58,963 bases of DNA from Acidobacteriota bacterium. Its GTDB lineage: Bacteria; Acidobacteriota; Blastocatellia; UBA7656. Shown here piece by piece: positions 23,953 to 33,559 of the stretch. The DNA is taken from positions 1 to 58,963 of the forward strand of contig JACQDB010000002.1 of NCBI GenBank assembly GCA_016201275.1, read 5' to 3'. How positions within the stretch are numbered: the first letter of the stretch is position 1; each line of letters begins with the position of its first letter. A program made the translations under genes and the position numbers. The notes under the pieces were generated by a model. It made no database searches and had not been told where the DNA came from. It saw only the letters and a list, made by a program, of their open reading frames with translations.

Positions 23953-25297
23953 CTTCGGGATTCCTCTTCAGATACTTTTTTAATGCCATATCAATATCTT
24001 GATACAATCCGTGCCGTCGCATCAGACCGCTTTTGTCTTTTTCGATCTGCACGAGTTGTTCGATTAATTCAGGCGGAACACCTTCTTCCGCGCAAATCTG
24101 CTCAAGCAGGTCGCGCTCTTCTTTGCGCCGTTTGACGATTTCATCTCTCACGACTAAAACCTCTTTGCCGAATACTTCTTTATAAATTTCCGCGACCACT
24201 GGCGCATCGTGGAAATCGTGATGCCATATCCACTGAATAGCGGATAACTCTTCATCGGAAATCAAACTCAATCCGGTCTCGCGTTGCACCGTCAGAAGCC
24301 TTTTCAATATCTCTGCGCGAGCATCTCTGGTGAAAGGCCCCATGCCTTCGCTTAAATCGCGCCGCCAAGTTTGGCGCATTGTCGCATCGTTGCGAATCTC
24401 GCGCAACCAGTCGCGCATATCCAGCATAGGTTCCATCCACGTCTCGCCCGTTTCAATCAAGCCTTCCATTGATTTGTCTTCATCAACAACCGTGCAAACC
24501 CAACAGCCGAAGCGGGAGTTGCCGCAACTCGGTGTGCTGGTGTCTATCACAAGCGGACATTCGCCGCCACTGGCGTTTCGATAGAGCGTGAATAATTTTC
24601 TATTGTCACCCTTCCAGGGCGATTTCACCGATAAGAGATAGGACCAGATGTCATTATCGGCAAGATTAGCAATCGGCGCAAACACATAAACACCCGGCAG
24701 CGAATGCCTTCTGAGTCGTTGCCCTTTGCGTTCATACAATTTCATGGACTGCGCCCGGTTTGAGCTTTCCGCTTTGCGTGTGCCTAACAGAATGATCGCC
24801 TCGCCATCATCCGTTACCTTTTTGATGTACTCATTGGTCGGGTTAATTTTCAGACGCTCGGTACACCAGCGAAAGAACCGATTGGGCGACGGATAGCCTT
24901 TACCTATCAGGTTGACCCAGAAGGAATCCGCCAGAGTGGGCGTGACTTTCACAACCTTCATAGGAAAATTCAGGCGTTCTCCGGCTATGCGAATTTTGTC
25001 GAGCGTGTCATCAATAAAGCGCACCACCGCAGGATTTTCAACCAGCGTATCATTGCAAAGAACGTGAACCTCTTTGTGTAATTCTTCTTTCGGTAACGAA
25101 GCCAAAGCGTAAAAGACCAGTTGCAGCAAAGTCGTGGAATCTTTGCCGCCGCTGAAACCGATAATCCACGGACGGTCATCCTCTTTGTATTGCAGAATGA
25201 TTTCCTGCGTAATCATTTTCAACGTATCAGCTAAAGAGCGCCCCGTATTTTCAGTTGCGGGTATAGCAGATGAGTCCAGAGAAATATTTGCAGCCAT
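23924..25297 (-). CDS. dndC: DndC, sulfurtransferase of the phosphorothioation system
   Basis: 457 residues. PP-loop SGGKDST (49-55) activates ATP, as in PAPS reductases. Cysteines at about 146 (FRWCTERLK), 258, 265 and 268 (SCGNSRFGCWVC) suit the iron-sulfur cluster known in DndC. It accepts sulfur from a cysteine desulfurase (DndA or a general IscS) and passes it to the DNA backbone with DndD and DndE. First gene of the island; the start has AAGGG upstream. The C-terminal 100 residues are a charged helical part (KRRKEERDLLEQICAEE). Confidence 0.93.
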   Translation of the reverse strand: MAANISLDSSAIPATENTGRSLADTLKMITQEIILQYKEDDRPWIIGFSGGKDSTTLLQLVFYALASLPKEELHKEVHVLCNDTLVENPAVVRFIDDTLDKIRIAGERLNFPMKVVKVTPTLADSFWVNLIGKGYPSPNRFFRWCTERLKINPTNEYIKKVTDDGEAIILLGTRKAESSNRAQSMKLYERKGQRLRRHSLPGVYVFAPIANLADNDIWSYLLSVKSPWKGDNRKLFTLYRNASGGECPLVIDTSTPSCGNSRFGCWVCTVVDEDKSMEGLIETGETWMEPMLDMRDWLREIRNDATMRQTWRRDLSEGMGPFTRDARAEILKRLLTVQRETGLSLISDEELSAIQWIWHHDFHDAPVVAEIYKEVFGKEVLVVRDEIVKRRKEERDLLEQICAEEGVPPELIEQLVQIEKDKSGLMRRHGLYQDIDMALKKYLKRNPEDASVEDSST

Positions 25298-25312
25298 CAG
25301 TCCCTTTCAACA

Positions 25313-25340
25313 AACATAGCAATGCACGAAAAACTTTCAA
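25313..25340 (-). promoter_or_regulatory. Possible promoter of the dnd island
   Basis: On the minus strand, TTGAAA (25335-25340) and TATGTT (25313-25318) are spaced by 16 bp, with the dndC ATG 16 bp downstream. The DNA is AT-rich. A related palindrome TTGAAAGTTTTTCAA lies at about 25,463-25,477 and shares the TTGAAAGTTTTTC string. No experimentally known DndB site is matched here. Confidence 0.4.
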
Positions 25341-25392
25341 AATGAAAATAGCTACTAAAGCAGGTTATAAAAACCAAGGCGAAGAAATGAAA

Positions 25393-25430
25393 GTAGCCCA
25401 CACAGAATTGATGTTCTCTGTGTGGGCTAC
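25393..25430. terminator. Hairpin between icd and the dnd island
   Basis: Perfect 14-bp arms (GTAGCCCACACAGA and complement) with a 10-nt loop, 68 bp after the icd stop codon. It probably ends icd transcription before the dnd promoter region. Confidence 0.6.
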
Positions 25431-25497
25431 ATCCTATCACAGGAAAATAAAAATGGAATACCCGATTGAAAGTTTTTCAACAGGAGTATCATCGCGC

Positions 25498-26883
25498 CTA
25501 CATATTTCCGATAATCGCCGAGGCGAATTCGCTGGTCTTCAATTTCGTAGCGCCTTCCATCTGGCGCTCTAAATCATACGTCACGCGCTTTTGCTGAATC
25601 GTTTTGGTCAAGCCACTGATAATCAATTCGCTCGCTTCGCGCCAGCCCATGTGGTCGAACATCATCACTCCCGATAACATCACCGATGACGGATTGATTA
25701 CGTCTTTATCGGCGTATTTCGGCGCGGTTCCATGCGTCGCTTCAAAGACCGCCGCGTTGTCGCCGATGTTGGCACCGGGAGCCATGCCTAAACCGCCGAC
25801 CTGTGCCGCCGCCGCATCGGAAAAATAATCGCCGTTGAGATTCGGCGTCGCTACCACATCATATTCATCGGGGCGCGTCAGAATTTGCTGGAAGATCGAA
25901 TCGGCGATGCGGTCTTTGATTAACAACTTCGATTTCCAAGCGCCGTTACCATGCGTTGCGCCAATCGCCGCGAGAATGTCGCCGACTTCCTGTACCACTT
26001 CGCCGCGCTGTTTTTCCGACATCTGCTCAAAGCCCGGCTCAATCATTCGCGCATTGGCTTCGGCACTGAGCGCATTGTTGCGGTCGTAGTTATCCAGTAT
26101 CCAGGTCTCGCGTTCGGTGACCGTGTCGTTGCGGAATTCGGCCTTAGCCAATTCATAGCCCCAATCGCGAAACGCGCCTTCGGTAAATTTCATGATGTTG
26201 CCTTTGTGCATCAAGGTCACCGACGGGCGTTTATATTCGAGCGCGTAATTGATGGCGCGGCGCACCAGGCGTTTGGTTCCCGTAGGCGAAATCGGTTTGA
26301 TGCCGATGCCGCTGTCGGTACGCACTTTGTAGCCGTACTTTTCATTGAGCAGAGAAATAATTTCCGTGGCGCGTTCGCTGCCCGAAGTGAACTCTACACC
26401 TGCGTAAACGTCTTCGGTGTTTTCGCGGAAGATGACGATATCCACTTTTTCGGGATGCTTGACCGGCGAAGGCACGCCATCGAAATAGCGCACCGGGCGC
26501 ACACAGGCGTAGAGGTCAAGCACCTGTCGGAGCGTGACGTTGAGCGAGCGTATGCCGCCGCCGACGGGTGTGGTCAGTGGCCCTTTGATGGCGACCACAT
26601 ATTCGGCTATGGCTTTGACGGAGTCATCCGTGAGCCATTGGCCGAACTGGTTGAAACATTTTTCCCCAGCGAAGATTTCGTACCAGACAATCTTGCGACT
26701 GCCGCCATAAGCCTTTTCGACTGCCGCATCAAAGACGCGCTGCGAGGCTTTCCAGATGTCACGCCCAGTGCCGTCGCCTTCGATGAACGGGATTACCGGA
26801 CGGTCGGGAACATTGAGCTTGTCACCCTCTACGGTAATCTTTTGACCCTCAGCGGGAACTTCTATACCATTGAAACTTGCCAT
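25498..26883 (-). CDS. icd: Isocitrate dehydrogenase (NADP type)
   Basis: 461 residues. It converts isocitrate to 2-oxoglutarate in the TCA cycle. Substrate loop [23 protein letters not shown] and metal/NADP region ([39 protein letters not shown]) are complete. AGGAGA precedes the ATG. It marks the housekeeping edge of the dnd island. The opposite strand also reads open here, but that is an artefact of codon use. Confidence 0.93.
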   Translation of the reverse strand: MASFNGIEVPAEGQKITVEGDKLNVPDRPVIPFIEGDGTGRDIWKASQRVFDAAVEKAYGGSRKIVWYEIFAGEKCFNQFGQWLTDDSVKAIAEYVVAIKGPLTTPVGGGIRSLNVTLRQVLDLYACVRPVRYFDGVPSPVKHPEKVDIVIFRENTEDVYAGVEFTSGSERATEIISLLNEKYGYKVRTDSGIGIKPISPTGTKRLVRRAINYALEYKRPSVTLMHKGNIMKFTEGAFRDWGYELAKAEFRNDTVTERETWILDNYDRNNALSAEANARMIEPGFEQMSEKQRGEVVQEVGDILAAIGATHGNGAWKSKLLIKDRIADSIFQQILTRPDEYDVVATPNLNGDYFSDAAAAQVGGLGMAPGANIGDNAAVFEATHGTAPKYADKDVINPSSVMLSGVMMFDHMGWREASELIISGLTKTIQQKRVTYDLERQMEGATKLKTSEFASAIIGNM

Positions 26884-27206
26884 TAGAGTAAATCTCCTAT
26901 CGTTATATCAGTCATGCAGTATGAGCCGCGTCCGATTTGAAGGGCGCGCAAAGAGTGTCAATAATAATGGCTTTGGTTTAGAATCACAAATCTTGCAAAG
27001 CGAGTCTGGCGTCTGCTATCCGGTGTCCGGCGTCTGACATTTTCAGGCCGTGACGCTGATCGGCAAACATTCGTGTCAATGATTCCGGCGCAGAGGCTTT
27101 GATAAACGATTATTCCAACAACGCTGAAGTAATCTCCGGTGAGTAAACTTCAACGAGCGGAGGCCGGACCCCGGACACTGGACTTATAGACTTCGGTAAG
27201 GATTTT
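26884..27206. other. Divergent intergenic region (icd/accA)
   Basis: No gene or RNA was recognised. It carries degenerate copies of a short phrase (CTGGCGTCTG, TCCGGTGTCCGG) that also appear near 51,746 and 51,851, suggesting a worn interspersed repeat. The accA ribosome binding site TAAGGA lies at its right end. Confidence 0.35.
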
Positions 27207-28139
27207 ATGGCTGAAAAGAAAATGCAACTCGACCCCCGCGATAACGATTCGATGACCGATATACGGCGGCGCATACTGGAATCCGAAGAAGCGAATCTGA
27301 CCCTCGATACACATACGCCAAGCGTTTGGGAGCGCGTCAAGTTGGCGCGTCATAAAGACCGCCCCTACACGCTCGATTATGTCGAGTCGTTGTTCACAGA
27401 GTTTGTCGAAATTCATGGTGACCGGCGCTTTGGCGATGACCACGCGATGATTGCCGGGTTTGCCAAATTTCACGACCAGCCCTGCGTCATCATAGGGCAT
27501 CAGAAAGGCCGCACCACCAAGCAGCGCCAGTTTCGTAATTTCGGTCAGGCCAAACCCGAAGGCTATCGCAAGGCTTTGCGCTTAATGAAATTTGCCGAAA
27601 AATTCAACCGCCCGATCTTCACCTTCATAGACACGCAGGGCGCTTATCCAGGCATAGACGCCGAAGAGCGCGGCCAGGCCGAAGCCATCGCTTACAACCT
27701 GCGCGAAATGGCGCGGCTGCGTGTGCCGGTCATCGTCACGGTCATCGGCGAAGGCGGTTCGGGCGGGGCCTTGGCCATAGGCGTCGGCGATAAAATTTTG
27801 ATGCTGGAAAATTCATTCTATTCGGTGATCTCGCCCGAAGGCTGCGCTTCGATTTTGTGGCGCGATGCCTCGTTTGCTGAACAGGCGGCGCAGGCACTGA
27901 AATTGACGGCGCAAGATTTACTCGCTTTCGGTTTGATAGATAAAATCGTCCCGGAACCCAAAGGCGGCGCGCATACCGACGAAGGAAAGATGGCGGAAAT
28001 TTTGGATGCGGCGCTACAGGAAGCCTTGCAGGAAATCAGCCGCCTGAGCGACGCGGAGCGCGTCGAACGGCGCTACCAAAAATTCCGCGCTATGGGTGAA
28101 TTCGAAGAGCGTCACACGCAGGGAGTTGCTGGCAAGTAA
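27207..28139 (+). CDS. accA: Acetyl-CoA carboxylase, carboxyltransferase alpha subunit
   Basis: 310 residues, the usual length. It transfers the carboxyl group from biotin to acetyl-CoA to make malonyl-CoA, with AccD. Signatures include [36 protein letters not shown] and [17 protein letters not shown]. accD is not adjacent. TAAGGA ribosome binding site. Confidence 0.95.
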   Translation: MAEKKMQLDPRDNDSMTDIRRRILESEEANLTLDTHTPSVWERVKLARHKDRPYTLDYVESLFTEFVEIHGDRRFGDDHAMIAGFAKFHDQPCVIIGHQKGRTTKQRQFRNFGQAKPEGYRKALRLMKFAEKFNRPIFTFIDTQGAYPGIDAEERGQAEAIAYNLREMARLRVPVIVTVIGEGGSGGALAIGVGDKILMLENSFYSVISPEGCASILWRDASFAEQAAQALKLTAQDLLAFGLIDKIVPEPKGGAHTDEGKMAEILDAALQEALQEISRLSDAERVERRYQKFRAMGEFEERHTQGVAGK

Positions 28140-28159
28140 CCGTTTTGAGGCAGGCAATC

Positions 28160-28735
28160 ATGTCAACCGCATTTGAGCCGAGAGAGTTTCTTGTGAATGC
28201 CAGCCAGTATTATCAAATGGCTGAACTGGGTTTGTTTGAAGGCAAGCGCGTAGAACTGATAGAGGGAAGGATTATCGAAATGAGTCCTGCTGGAAGTAAA
28301 CACGCGACTGCCGTTATGTTGGCACAGGACGCCTCACAAAGAGCCTTCGGCAAACATTATTATGTGCGGGCGCAATGCCCTTTAGACTTGGGGCAGGCTT
28401 CTGTGCCGCAACCGGATATTGCGGTTGTCAAAGGTCACGTCAGAGATTTCACCAAAGCGCACCCCACCAGCGCTTTACTCGTCATCGAAGTGGCGGACAC
28501 CACCTTGAAATATGATCGCCGACAAAAAGCTAGTCTTTATGCGCGGGCTGGGATTCAGGAATATTGGATCATCAACCTGATCGGCAAACGAGTGGAGATT
28601 TATCGAAAGCCTGTGGAAAACCCGGCATTCCCCTTTGGCTTCTATTATGCCGAATCAAAAATTCTCACGGGTTTCGATTCCATCAAACCGCTGGCGGCAA
28701 AATCGGAGATTGCCGTAGCCGATTTGTTGCCATAA
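28160..28735 (+). CDS. Uma2-family putative nuclease (DUF820)
   Basis: 191 residues from the ATG at 28160 (GAGG upstream). Uma2 pattern: YYQMAELGLFEGKRVELIEG, the central PQPDIAVV (Asp), VIEVADTTLKYDRRQKASLYARAGIQEYWIINL. The fold is a PD-(D/E)XK-like nuclease core; these proteins are very abundant in cyanobacteria and Acidobacteria, function uncertain. It follows accA closely (20 bp). Confidence 0.85.
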   Translation: MSTAFEPREFLVNASQYYQMAELGLFEGKRVELIEGRIIEMSPAGSKHATAVMLAQDASQRAFGKHYYVRAQCPLDLGQASVPQPDIAVVKGHVRDFTKAHPTSALLVIEVADTTLKYDRRQKASLYARAGIQEYWIINLIGKRVEIYRKPVENPAFPFGFYYAESKILTGFDSIKPLAAKSEIAVADLLP

Positions 28736-28769
28736 ACCCATCAATAAAACTCACGACACGGAACCCCTC

Positions 28770-29405
28770 ATGATTGATTGCTTCATATTCGATTTCGATG
28801 GCACGCTGGTTCATTCCGCCCCTGCCTATCTGGAATCGTTTCGTCATTCGATTCGTCTGCACACCGGCGTAGAAGTTTCCGACGAAGAGTTCAAAAAATT
28901 CTGGCACATGAATCTGACGCCCGAAGACATATTGAAATATTACGGCGAAGAGATGCTTGAAGAGATGCTTGTCAGTTTCGATGAATATTATTATGACAAT
29001 CACGAACATCATGTGAATGCGTATGAAGGCATCGCCGAATTGCTCGAACAGTTGCGCGCGCAGGGCGTGATTTTAGGGCTGGTGTCGTTAAAGCCGGGAC
29101 GCGCCGGTGTCAAAGAACTGGCTTCGACCGGCTTGGGAAAATATTTCCGCTCGACGGTCTGGGGCGATGAGGTAGCCCAAGTCAAACCGCACCCGGAAGG
29201 CTTGCTGCGCGTCTTGAAAGAGTTGAAAGTCGCGCCCATCAATGCTCTGGTCATAGGCGACAGCGCTGCCGATATTTTGATGGGACAGGCGGCGCAAGTT
29301 CGCACCGCTGCCGCTCTCTGGGGCTTGCCGCATACCGAAAAGTTGCTTGCCACTGCACCCGACTTTGTGATTGACTCGCCTGCGGAACTCATCAAACTTT
29401 TATAA
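28770..29405 (+). CDS. HAD hydrolase (phosphoglycolate phosphatase-like)
   Basis: 211 residues. HAD motif I DFDGTLVHSAPA, motif II VSLKPG region and motif III/IV LVIGDSAADILMG. The cap helices are those of Gph/PGP-type phosphatases. Substrate could be phosphoglycolate or another small phosphate ester; not certain. Same strand as the Uma2 gene, 34 bp apart. Confidence 0.82.
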   Translation: MIDCFIFDFDGTLVHSAPAYLESFRHSIRLHTGVEVSDEEFKKFWHMNLTPEDILKYYGEEMLEEMLVSFDEYYYDNHEHHVNAYEGIAELLEQLRAQGVILGLVSLKPGRAGVKELASTGLGKYFRSTVWGDEVAQVKPHPEGLLRVLKELKVAPINALVIGDSAADILMGQAAQVRTAAALWGLPHTEKLLATAPDFVIDSPAELIKLL

Positions 29406-29603
29406 AAATAATCGAGCCGGTACGATTGTGAGCGGCGCGGTTTTTGTCATCGCCTTCATCAATGCTTGAGACGAATGCGGCAATAATGATCTGCGCGTGT
29501 CGAAAGCGGGCAGAGGCGAGGGGGTTGGCAATGTCGTTTTCCCCTCATCGGCGGAAGCATGATGAAGGTTCGTGTCGTTCAGCCGCGACGCGGCGTTTCG
29601 TTG

Positions 29604-29609
29604 TATAAT
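29604..29609 (+). promoter_or_regulatory. Possible -10 element upstream of the aldehyde dehydrogenase gene
   Basis: TTGTATAATG has a perfect TATAAT with an extended TG-like context, 122 bp before the aldehyde dehydrogenase ATG. No good -35 hexamer is seen at 17 bp. The rest of 29,406-29,731 contains nothing else recognisable. Confidence 0.35.
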
Positions 29610-29731
29610 GGGCGCGTTGGTTACTGGCCTGTGAAGGAGTTTCGCATAACGCATAAGGAAACTCTTTTCTACCTCGCTTCTTTATGTGAAAACGGTAGTG
29701 TCGAGCGGCGCTCGGCTACAGGAGAAAATTC

Positions 29732-31264
29732 ATGAATGCAAAATTATCGCCGACCGATGTGCACGCCTCGGAAATCATCTCGCGCAATCCCGCCACGCTG
29801 GAAGAACTCGCACGCTTCCCTGTCAGTTCCTCGACAGAGGTCAATGCCGCTGTCGCCAGAGCCAGAGCCGCGCAACCGCATTGGGCGGCGCTCTCGTATC
29901 GCAATCGCGCCCGCTATATTTTGAAAGCGCGACGGGCGCTTTACGACCGCCAGAACGAAATCATTCAGATGCTTTCCGACGAAACCGGCAAGCCGAATTT
30001 TGAAGCGCTCTCGACAGAGGTCTTTCCAACCTGCGATTTGATGAGCCATTTCGCCGCCAAGACTGAAACGATTCTGCGCGATGAAAAATTTTCTCTCGCC
30101 GTCTTTCGCAACAAACGCTCAATGATTACTTATGAACCGCTGGGCGTTGTCGCCGTCATCACGCCGTGGAATTTTCCCTTTGCGCTTTCGATGGGCGAAG
30201 TCGTGATGGCGTTGATGGCAGGCAACGCTGTGGTCTTGAAGCCTTCGGAATACACGCCTCTCGTCGGCGATTTCATACGCCGTCTGTTTGCCTGTGCAGG
30301 ATTTCCCGACGGCGTTCTCGAAGTTGTGCAGGGCGACGCCGAGACCGGCGCGGCTCTGGTGGACGCCAGCGTGGATAAAATTTTCTTCACCGGCTCGGTT
30401 CGCACCGGCAAACGCATCGCCGAAAGCGCCGCGAAACGCTTGTTGCCAGTGGTCTTGGAACTCGGCGGCAAAGACCCGATGATTGTCTGCGCGGATGCGC
30501 CTTTCGAGCGCACCGTGCGCGGCGCGGTGTGGGGCGCGTTTGCCAATTGCGGACAAATCTGTGCGTCGGTTGAACGCCTTTATGTTGATGAAAAAATCGC
30601 CGACCGTTTTATTCCCGCTGTTGTCGAAGAGGTGAAGCGTTTACGCTTGGGCGCGCCCGACGCCAATTTTTCTACCGATATGGGGCCGCTGGTGAATGAA
30701 AACCAATTGAATATCGTCACCGAACAGATTGCCGACGCCGTAGCCAAAGGCGCAAGCGTATTGACCGGCGGGCGCAGGCGCGAAGACCTCGGCGGCTACT
30801 TCTTCGAGCCTACGGTGCTGGTGGATGTGACCAACGACATGAAGGTGATGAACGAAGAGACCTTTGGGCCAGTGTTGCCGATCAAAATTTTCAAAGACGA
30901 AGACGAAGCGATACGTGAAGCCAACCGCACCAACTACGGTTTATTGGCATCGGTGTGGACAGGCGACAACGAACACGGTCGCCGTCTGGCGCGCCGCATA
31001 GAAGCCGGAACCGTTATCATCAACGACGCGGTTTATACCAACGGCGTAGCCCAGACGCCGTGGTTCGGCGTCAAAGAGAGCGGTCTAGGCACTACGCACG
31101 GCAAAGCCGGTATGTACGAATTCGTCCGCATGAAACACATCAACTGGGATATGTTTCCCATGAAGACCAATATATGGTGGTTCCCTTATACCGCAACTTG
31201 GTACGGCAGATTCAAGACGATTATGAAAATGCTTTACCGCTGGGGACTCAGGAAGATTGCTTGA
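29732..31264 (+). CDS. Aldehyde dehydrogenase family protein
   Basis: 510 residues. NAD(P)-dependent oxidation of an aldehyde to the acid. Proton acceptor Glu in VLELGGKDPM and catalytic Cys in FANCGQICAS are both present. A membrane-associated or fatty-aldehyde type is possible, judged by the C-terminal FPYTATWYGRFKTIMK. AGGAGA ribosome binding site. The stop codon TGATG overlaps the start of a broken brnT-like gene. Confidence 0.88.
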   Translation: MNAKLSPTDVHASEIISRNPATLEELARFPVSSSTEVNAAVARARAAQPHWAALSYRNRARYILKARRALYDRQNEIIQMLSDETGKPNFEALSTEVFPTCDLMSHFAAKTETILRDEKFSLAVFRNKRSMITYEPLGVVAVITPWNFPFALSMGEVVMALMAGNAVVLKPSEYTPLVGDFIRRLFACAGFPDGVLEVVQGDAETGAALVDASVDKIFFTGSVRTGKRIAESAAKRLLPVVLELGGKDPMIVCADAPFERTVRGAVWGAFANCGQICASVERLYVDEKIADRFIPAVVEEVKRLRLGAPDANFSTDMGPLVNENQLNIVTEQIADAVAKGASVLTGGRRREDLGGYFFEPTVLVDVTNDMKVMNEETFGPVLPIKIFKDEDEAIREANRTNYGLLASVWTGDNEHGRRLARRIEAGTVIINDAVYTNGVAQTPWFGVKESGLGTTHGKAGMYEFVRMKHINWDMFPMKTNIWWFPYTATWYGRFKTIMKMLYRWGLRKIA

Positions 31265-31448
31265 TGGCAATGGACATTCAATTTGAGTGGGATAAAAATA
31301 AAACTGCGGCAAACCTCAAAAAGCGCGGCGTAAGTTTTGCTGAAGCGAAAACCGTCTTTGATGATTTGCTGGCTTAGGTCTGTGATGATGAATTTCACTC
31401 TGAGCGAGAACCGCGAGAAATCGTCATCGGTCATTCCAACAGGAATCG
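31264..31448 (+). pseudogene. BrnT-like toxin gene with an in-frame stop
   Basis: Begins FEWDKNKTAANLKKRGVSF, the start of BrnT ribonuclease toxins, and reads to a TAG at 31375-31377. The same frame then goes on with DDEFHSEREPREIVIGHSNRNRR, the next BrnT block (Hs..E.R...IG.S..gR). After that the family's C-terminus is missing. So there is one nonsense codon and a truncation. No BrnA antitoxin follows. Confidence 0.7.
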
Positions 31449-31475
31449 AAGGGTATCGACAAAAAATAGATCGTT

Positions 31476-31943
31476 ATGCTTGACCTTTATGACGAACTCA
31501 AAGCTTTACTATCTGCTTTCAATACTCACAAGATTGAATATGCGCTGTGTGGAGGGTTGGCTATGGCTGTGCATGGTTGCTCGCGTGCGACGATTGATAT
31601 TGATTTATTGATTCGCAGCGAATCTTTAGAGGAAATCAAAGCCATTGCGCGAAGGTTCGGCTACACTATCGAAGCACTGCCTATGACCTTTTCAAAAGGC
31701 GCAGTGGAAATCCGCCGCCTCTCGAAGCTTGATGCAGATGCAGGCGATGTGTTGATACTTGATCTGCTTTTAGTCACGCCGCAAATTGAAAAGGTTTGGG
31801 ATTCTAGAACAGAGGCGGAATGGGAAGGCGGAAAAATCAAAGTGGTGTCGCGTGAAGGCTTGATTGCCTTGAAATCTTTTCGCAAGAGCAAGCAAGACCT
31901 CGCCGATATTGAATCTTTGCAAGAGGCTGAAGATGAAAGTTGA
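31476..31943 (+). CDS. Nucleotidyltransferase-fold protein (DUF6036/AbiEii-like)
   Basis: 155 residues. Motif YALCGGLAMAVHGCSRATIDIDLL is the nucleotidyltransferase GG...DxD core; the remainder (VVSREGLIALKSFRKSKQDLADI) is the usual helical end. Such proteins resemble AbiEii toxins and MNT-type antitoxins. The last codons overlap a small downstream gene (31,933), suggesting a two-gene unit. Confidence 0.78.
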   Translation: MLDLYDELKALLSAFNTHKIEYALCGGLAMAVHGCSRATIDIDLLIRSESLEEIKAIARRFGYTIEALPMTFSKGAVEIRRLSKLDADAGDVLILDLLLVTPQIEKVWDSRTEAEWEGGKIKVVSREGLIALKSFRKSKQDLADIESLQEAEDES

Positions 31944-32100
31944 TATGTCAGCAAAAGCTGTGACGATCAGGCTCAAGCGCGTTTCGCAGTTGCGCCGTTT
32001 GTGTCTGTCACTGGGCAAAGCGAAGCCTGTGGCAAACCCATCAGAAGAAAAAACCGATACCACAAAACCGACAACGCTTAATGACTCAACCAACCAATGA
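31933..32100 (+). CDS. Small protein coupled to the nucleotidyltransferase
   Basis: About 55 residues from ATG 31933, overlapping the end of the nucleotidyltransferase gene by 11 bp. Starts MKVDMSAKAVTIRLKRVSQL and ends in a Lys/Thr/Asn-rich tail. Unknown family. The overlap and a leucine/arginine-patterned helix support a real coupled gene. The permease gene starts inside its end (32,081). Confidence 0.6.
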   Translation: MKVDMSAKAVTIRLKRVSQLRRLCLSLGKAKPVANPSEEKTDTTKPTTLNDSTNQ

Positions 32101-33403
32101 CACGGGACTCGTCAGAGGCATTCGCCGCTGGGATTTAGTTGCAGTCGCCATCAATGGCATCATCGGCGCGGGCATCTTCGGGTTGCCGTCAAAAGTCTTT
32201 GCGCTGATCGGCGCGTACAGCATCGTCGCTTTTATCGCCTGCGCCTTGGTCGTGGCGCTGGTCATCCTGTGCTTTGCCGAAGTCGGCAGCCGCTTCAAAG
32301 ATTCCGGCGGCCCCTACCTCTACACGCGTCAGGCGTTCGGCTCGGTCGCCGGTTTTCAAGTCGGCTGGTTGATGTGGCTCGCTCGCCTGACTGCCTTTGC
32401 CGCCAATCTCAACCTGTTCGTGGACTACCTGTCTTACTTTCTGCCGACTTCGACCACGCCGGTCTGGCGCAACACCATTATCATCGCGGTTGTCCTGTTA
32501 CTGACCACGGTCAACGTCTTGGGCGTGCGCGATACGACGCGCCTCAGCAACCTCTTTACCGTAGGCAAACTGCTGCCCATGATTTTGTTCATTGCCGTAG
32601 GCATCTTTTTCATCTCGCCGCAGAATTTTTCATTTGCTGCGCCGCTCGCCTATAAAACTTTTTCGGCGTCTGTGCTGACCATGGTGTACGCATTTTCGGG
32701 TTTCGAGATGGCGGTCATTCCGGCAGGCGAAGTGCAAGACCCACAACGCAATCAGCCGATGGCTTTAATCACCGCGATTGTGGTCGTCGCCGTTTTATAC
32801 ATCTCCATTCAAGTGGTCTGCATCGGCACGCTGCCGGAGTTGGCGACTTCAACCAAGCCGGTTGCCGACGCGGGCAGTAAATTTTTAGGCCGAGCCGGAG
32901 GCGCGCTCATTACGGCGGGCGTCTTGGTTTCCATCATCGGCAATTTGAATGTCTTGATTCTGGCGGCCTCGCGTCTGGTCTTTGCGATGGGCGAACGCGG
33001 CGAGTTGCCGCAGGTGGTTGCCGCTACGCATAAAAAATTCCGCACTCCGCACATCGCCATTTTAGCGACCACCACGGTGATGCTGACCTTCACCTTGTGG
33101 AGTACGTTTTTGAAGCAGGTGAATTTGAGCGTGATCGCAAGGCTATTGGCTTATGCGGCAACCTGCGCGGCGTTGATGATGCTTCGCAGAAAACCCGATG
33201 CACCGGCGGCGATGTTCAAAACGCCTGCGGGCCTTGCGGTTTCAATCTTCACACTGGTTTTGATTGCGTGGTTATTGTCGAACGCGACTTGGCAGGATGC
33301 ACGCGATTCGGCTATCGCCGCCGCCCTCGGGCTAGTGATTTATTTCGCTTATCAATGGCCGCGACGCAACGACCATACACCAGAGAAAAGCCAATCAGTT
33401 TGA
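32081..33403 (+). CDS. APC-family amino acid permease
   Basis: 440 residues with about 12 hydrophobic segments. N-terminal GIRRWDLVAVAINGIIGAGI is the glycine-rich helix 1 of APC transporters; VYAFSGFEMAVIPAGEVQDP is the helix 6 region. Transports amino acids across the inner membrane. Substrate unknown. Confidence 0.87.
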   Translation: MTQPTNDTGLVRGIRRWDLVAVAINGIIGAGIFGLPSKVFALIGAYSIVAFIACALVVALVILCFAEVGSRFKDSGGPYLYTRQAFGSVAGFQVGWLMWLARLTAFAANLNLFVDYLSYFLPTSTTPVWRNTIIIAVVLLLTTVNVLGVRDTTRLSNLFTVGKLLPMILFIAVGIFFISPQNFSFAAPLAYKTFSASVLTMVYAFSGFEMAVIPAGEVQDPQRNQPMALITAIVVVAVLYISIQVVCIGTLPELATSTKPVADAGSKFLGRAGGALITAGVLVSIIGNLNVLILAASRLVFAMGERGELPQVVAATHKKFRTPHIAILATTTVMLTFTLWSTFLKQVNLSVIARLLAYAATCAALMMLRRKPDAPAAMFKTPAGLAVSIFTLVLIAWLLSNATWQDARDSAIAAALGLVIYFAYQWPRRNDHTPEKSQSV

Positions 33404-33559
33404 AGCAATTTGAAGCAATGTTTTTCGGGCGAAAACCCTTATGACGGTTTTCTCCGCTATTTCGTATGTGCTATTCTCAGCCGCGTTTTCAGCAAACTTA
33501 GCAAACGGATGGCGCGCAGGTCAGCAGCTTGCGATGGCGATTTTATCGGAGGTAGAACG

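Noticed and set aside
25951-26886. Long open frame opposite icd
   Set aside because: icd is a complete, highly conserved gene; the reverse frame is open only because of codon bias and has no family features.
30119-30556. Reading frames opposite the aldehyde dehydrogenase
   Set aside because: Shadow of a well-supported gene; no independent evidence.
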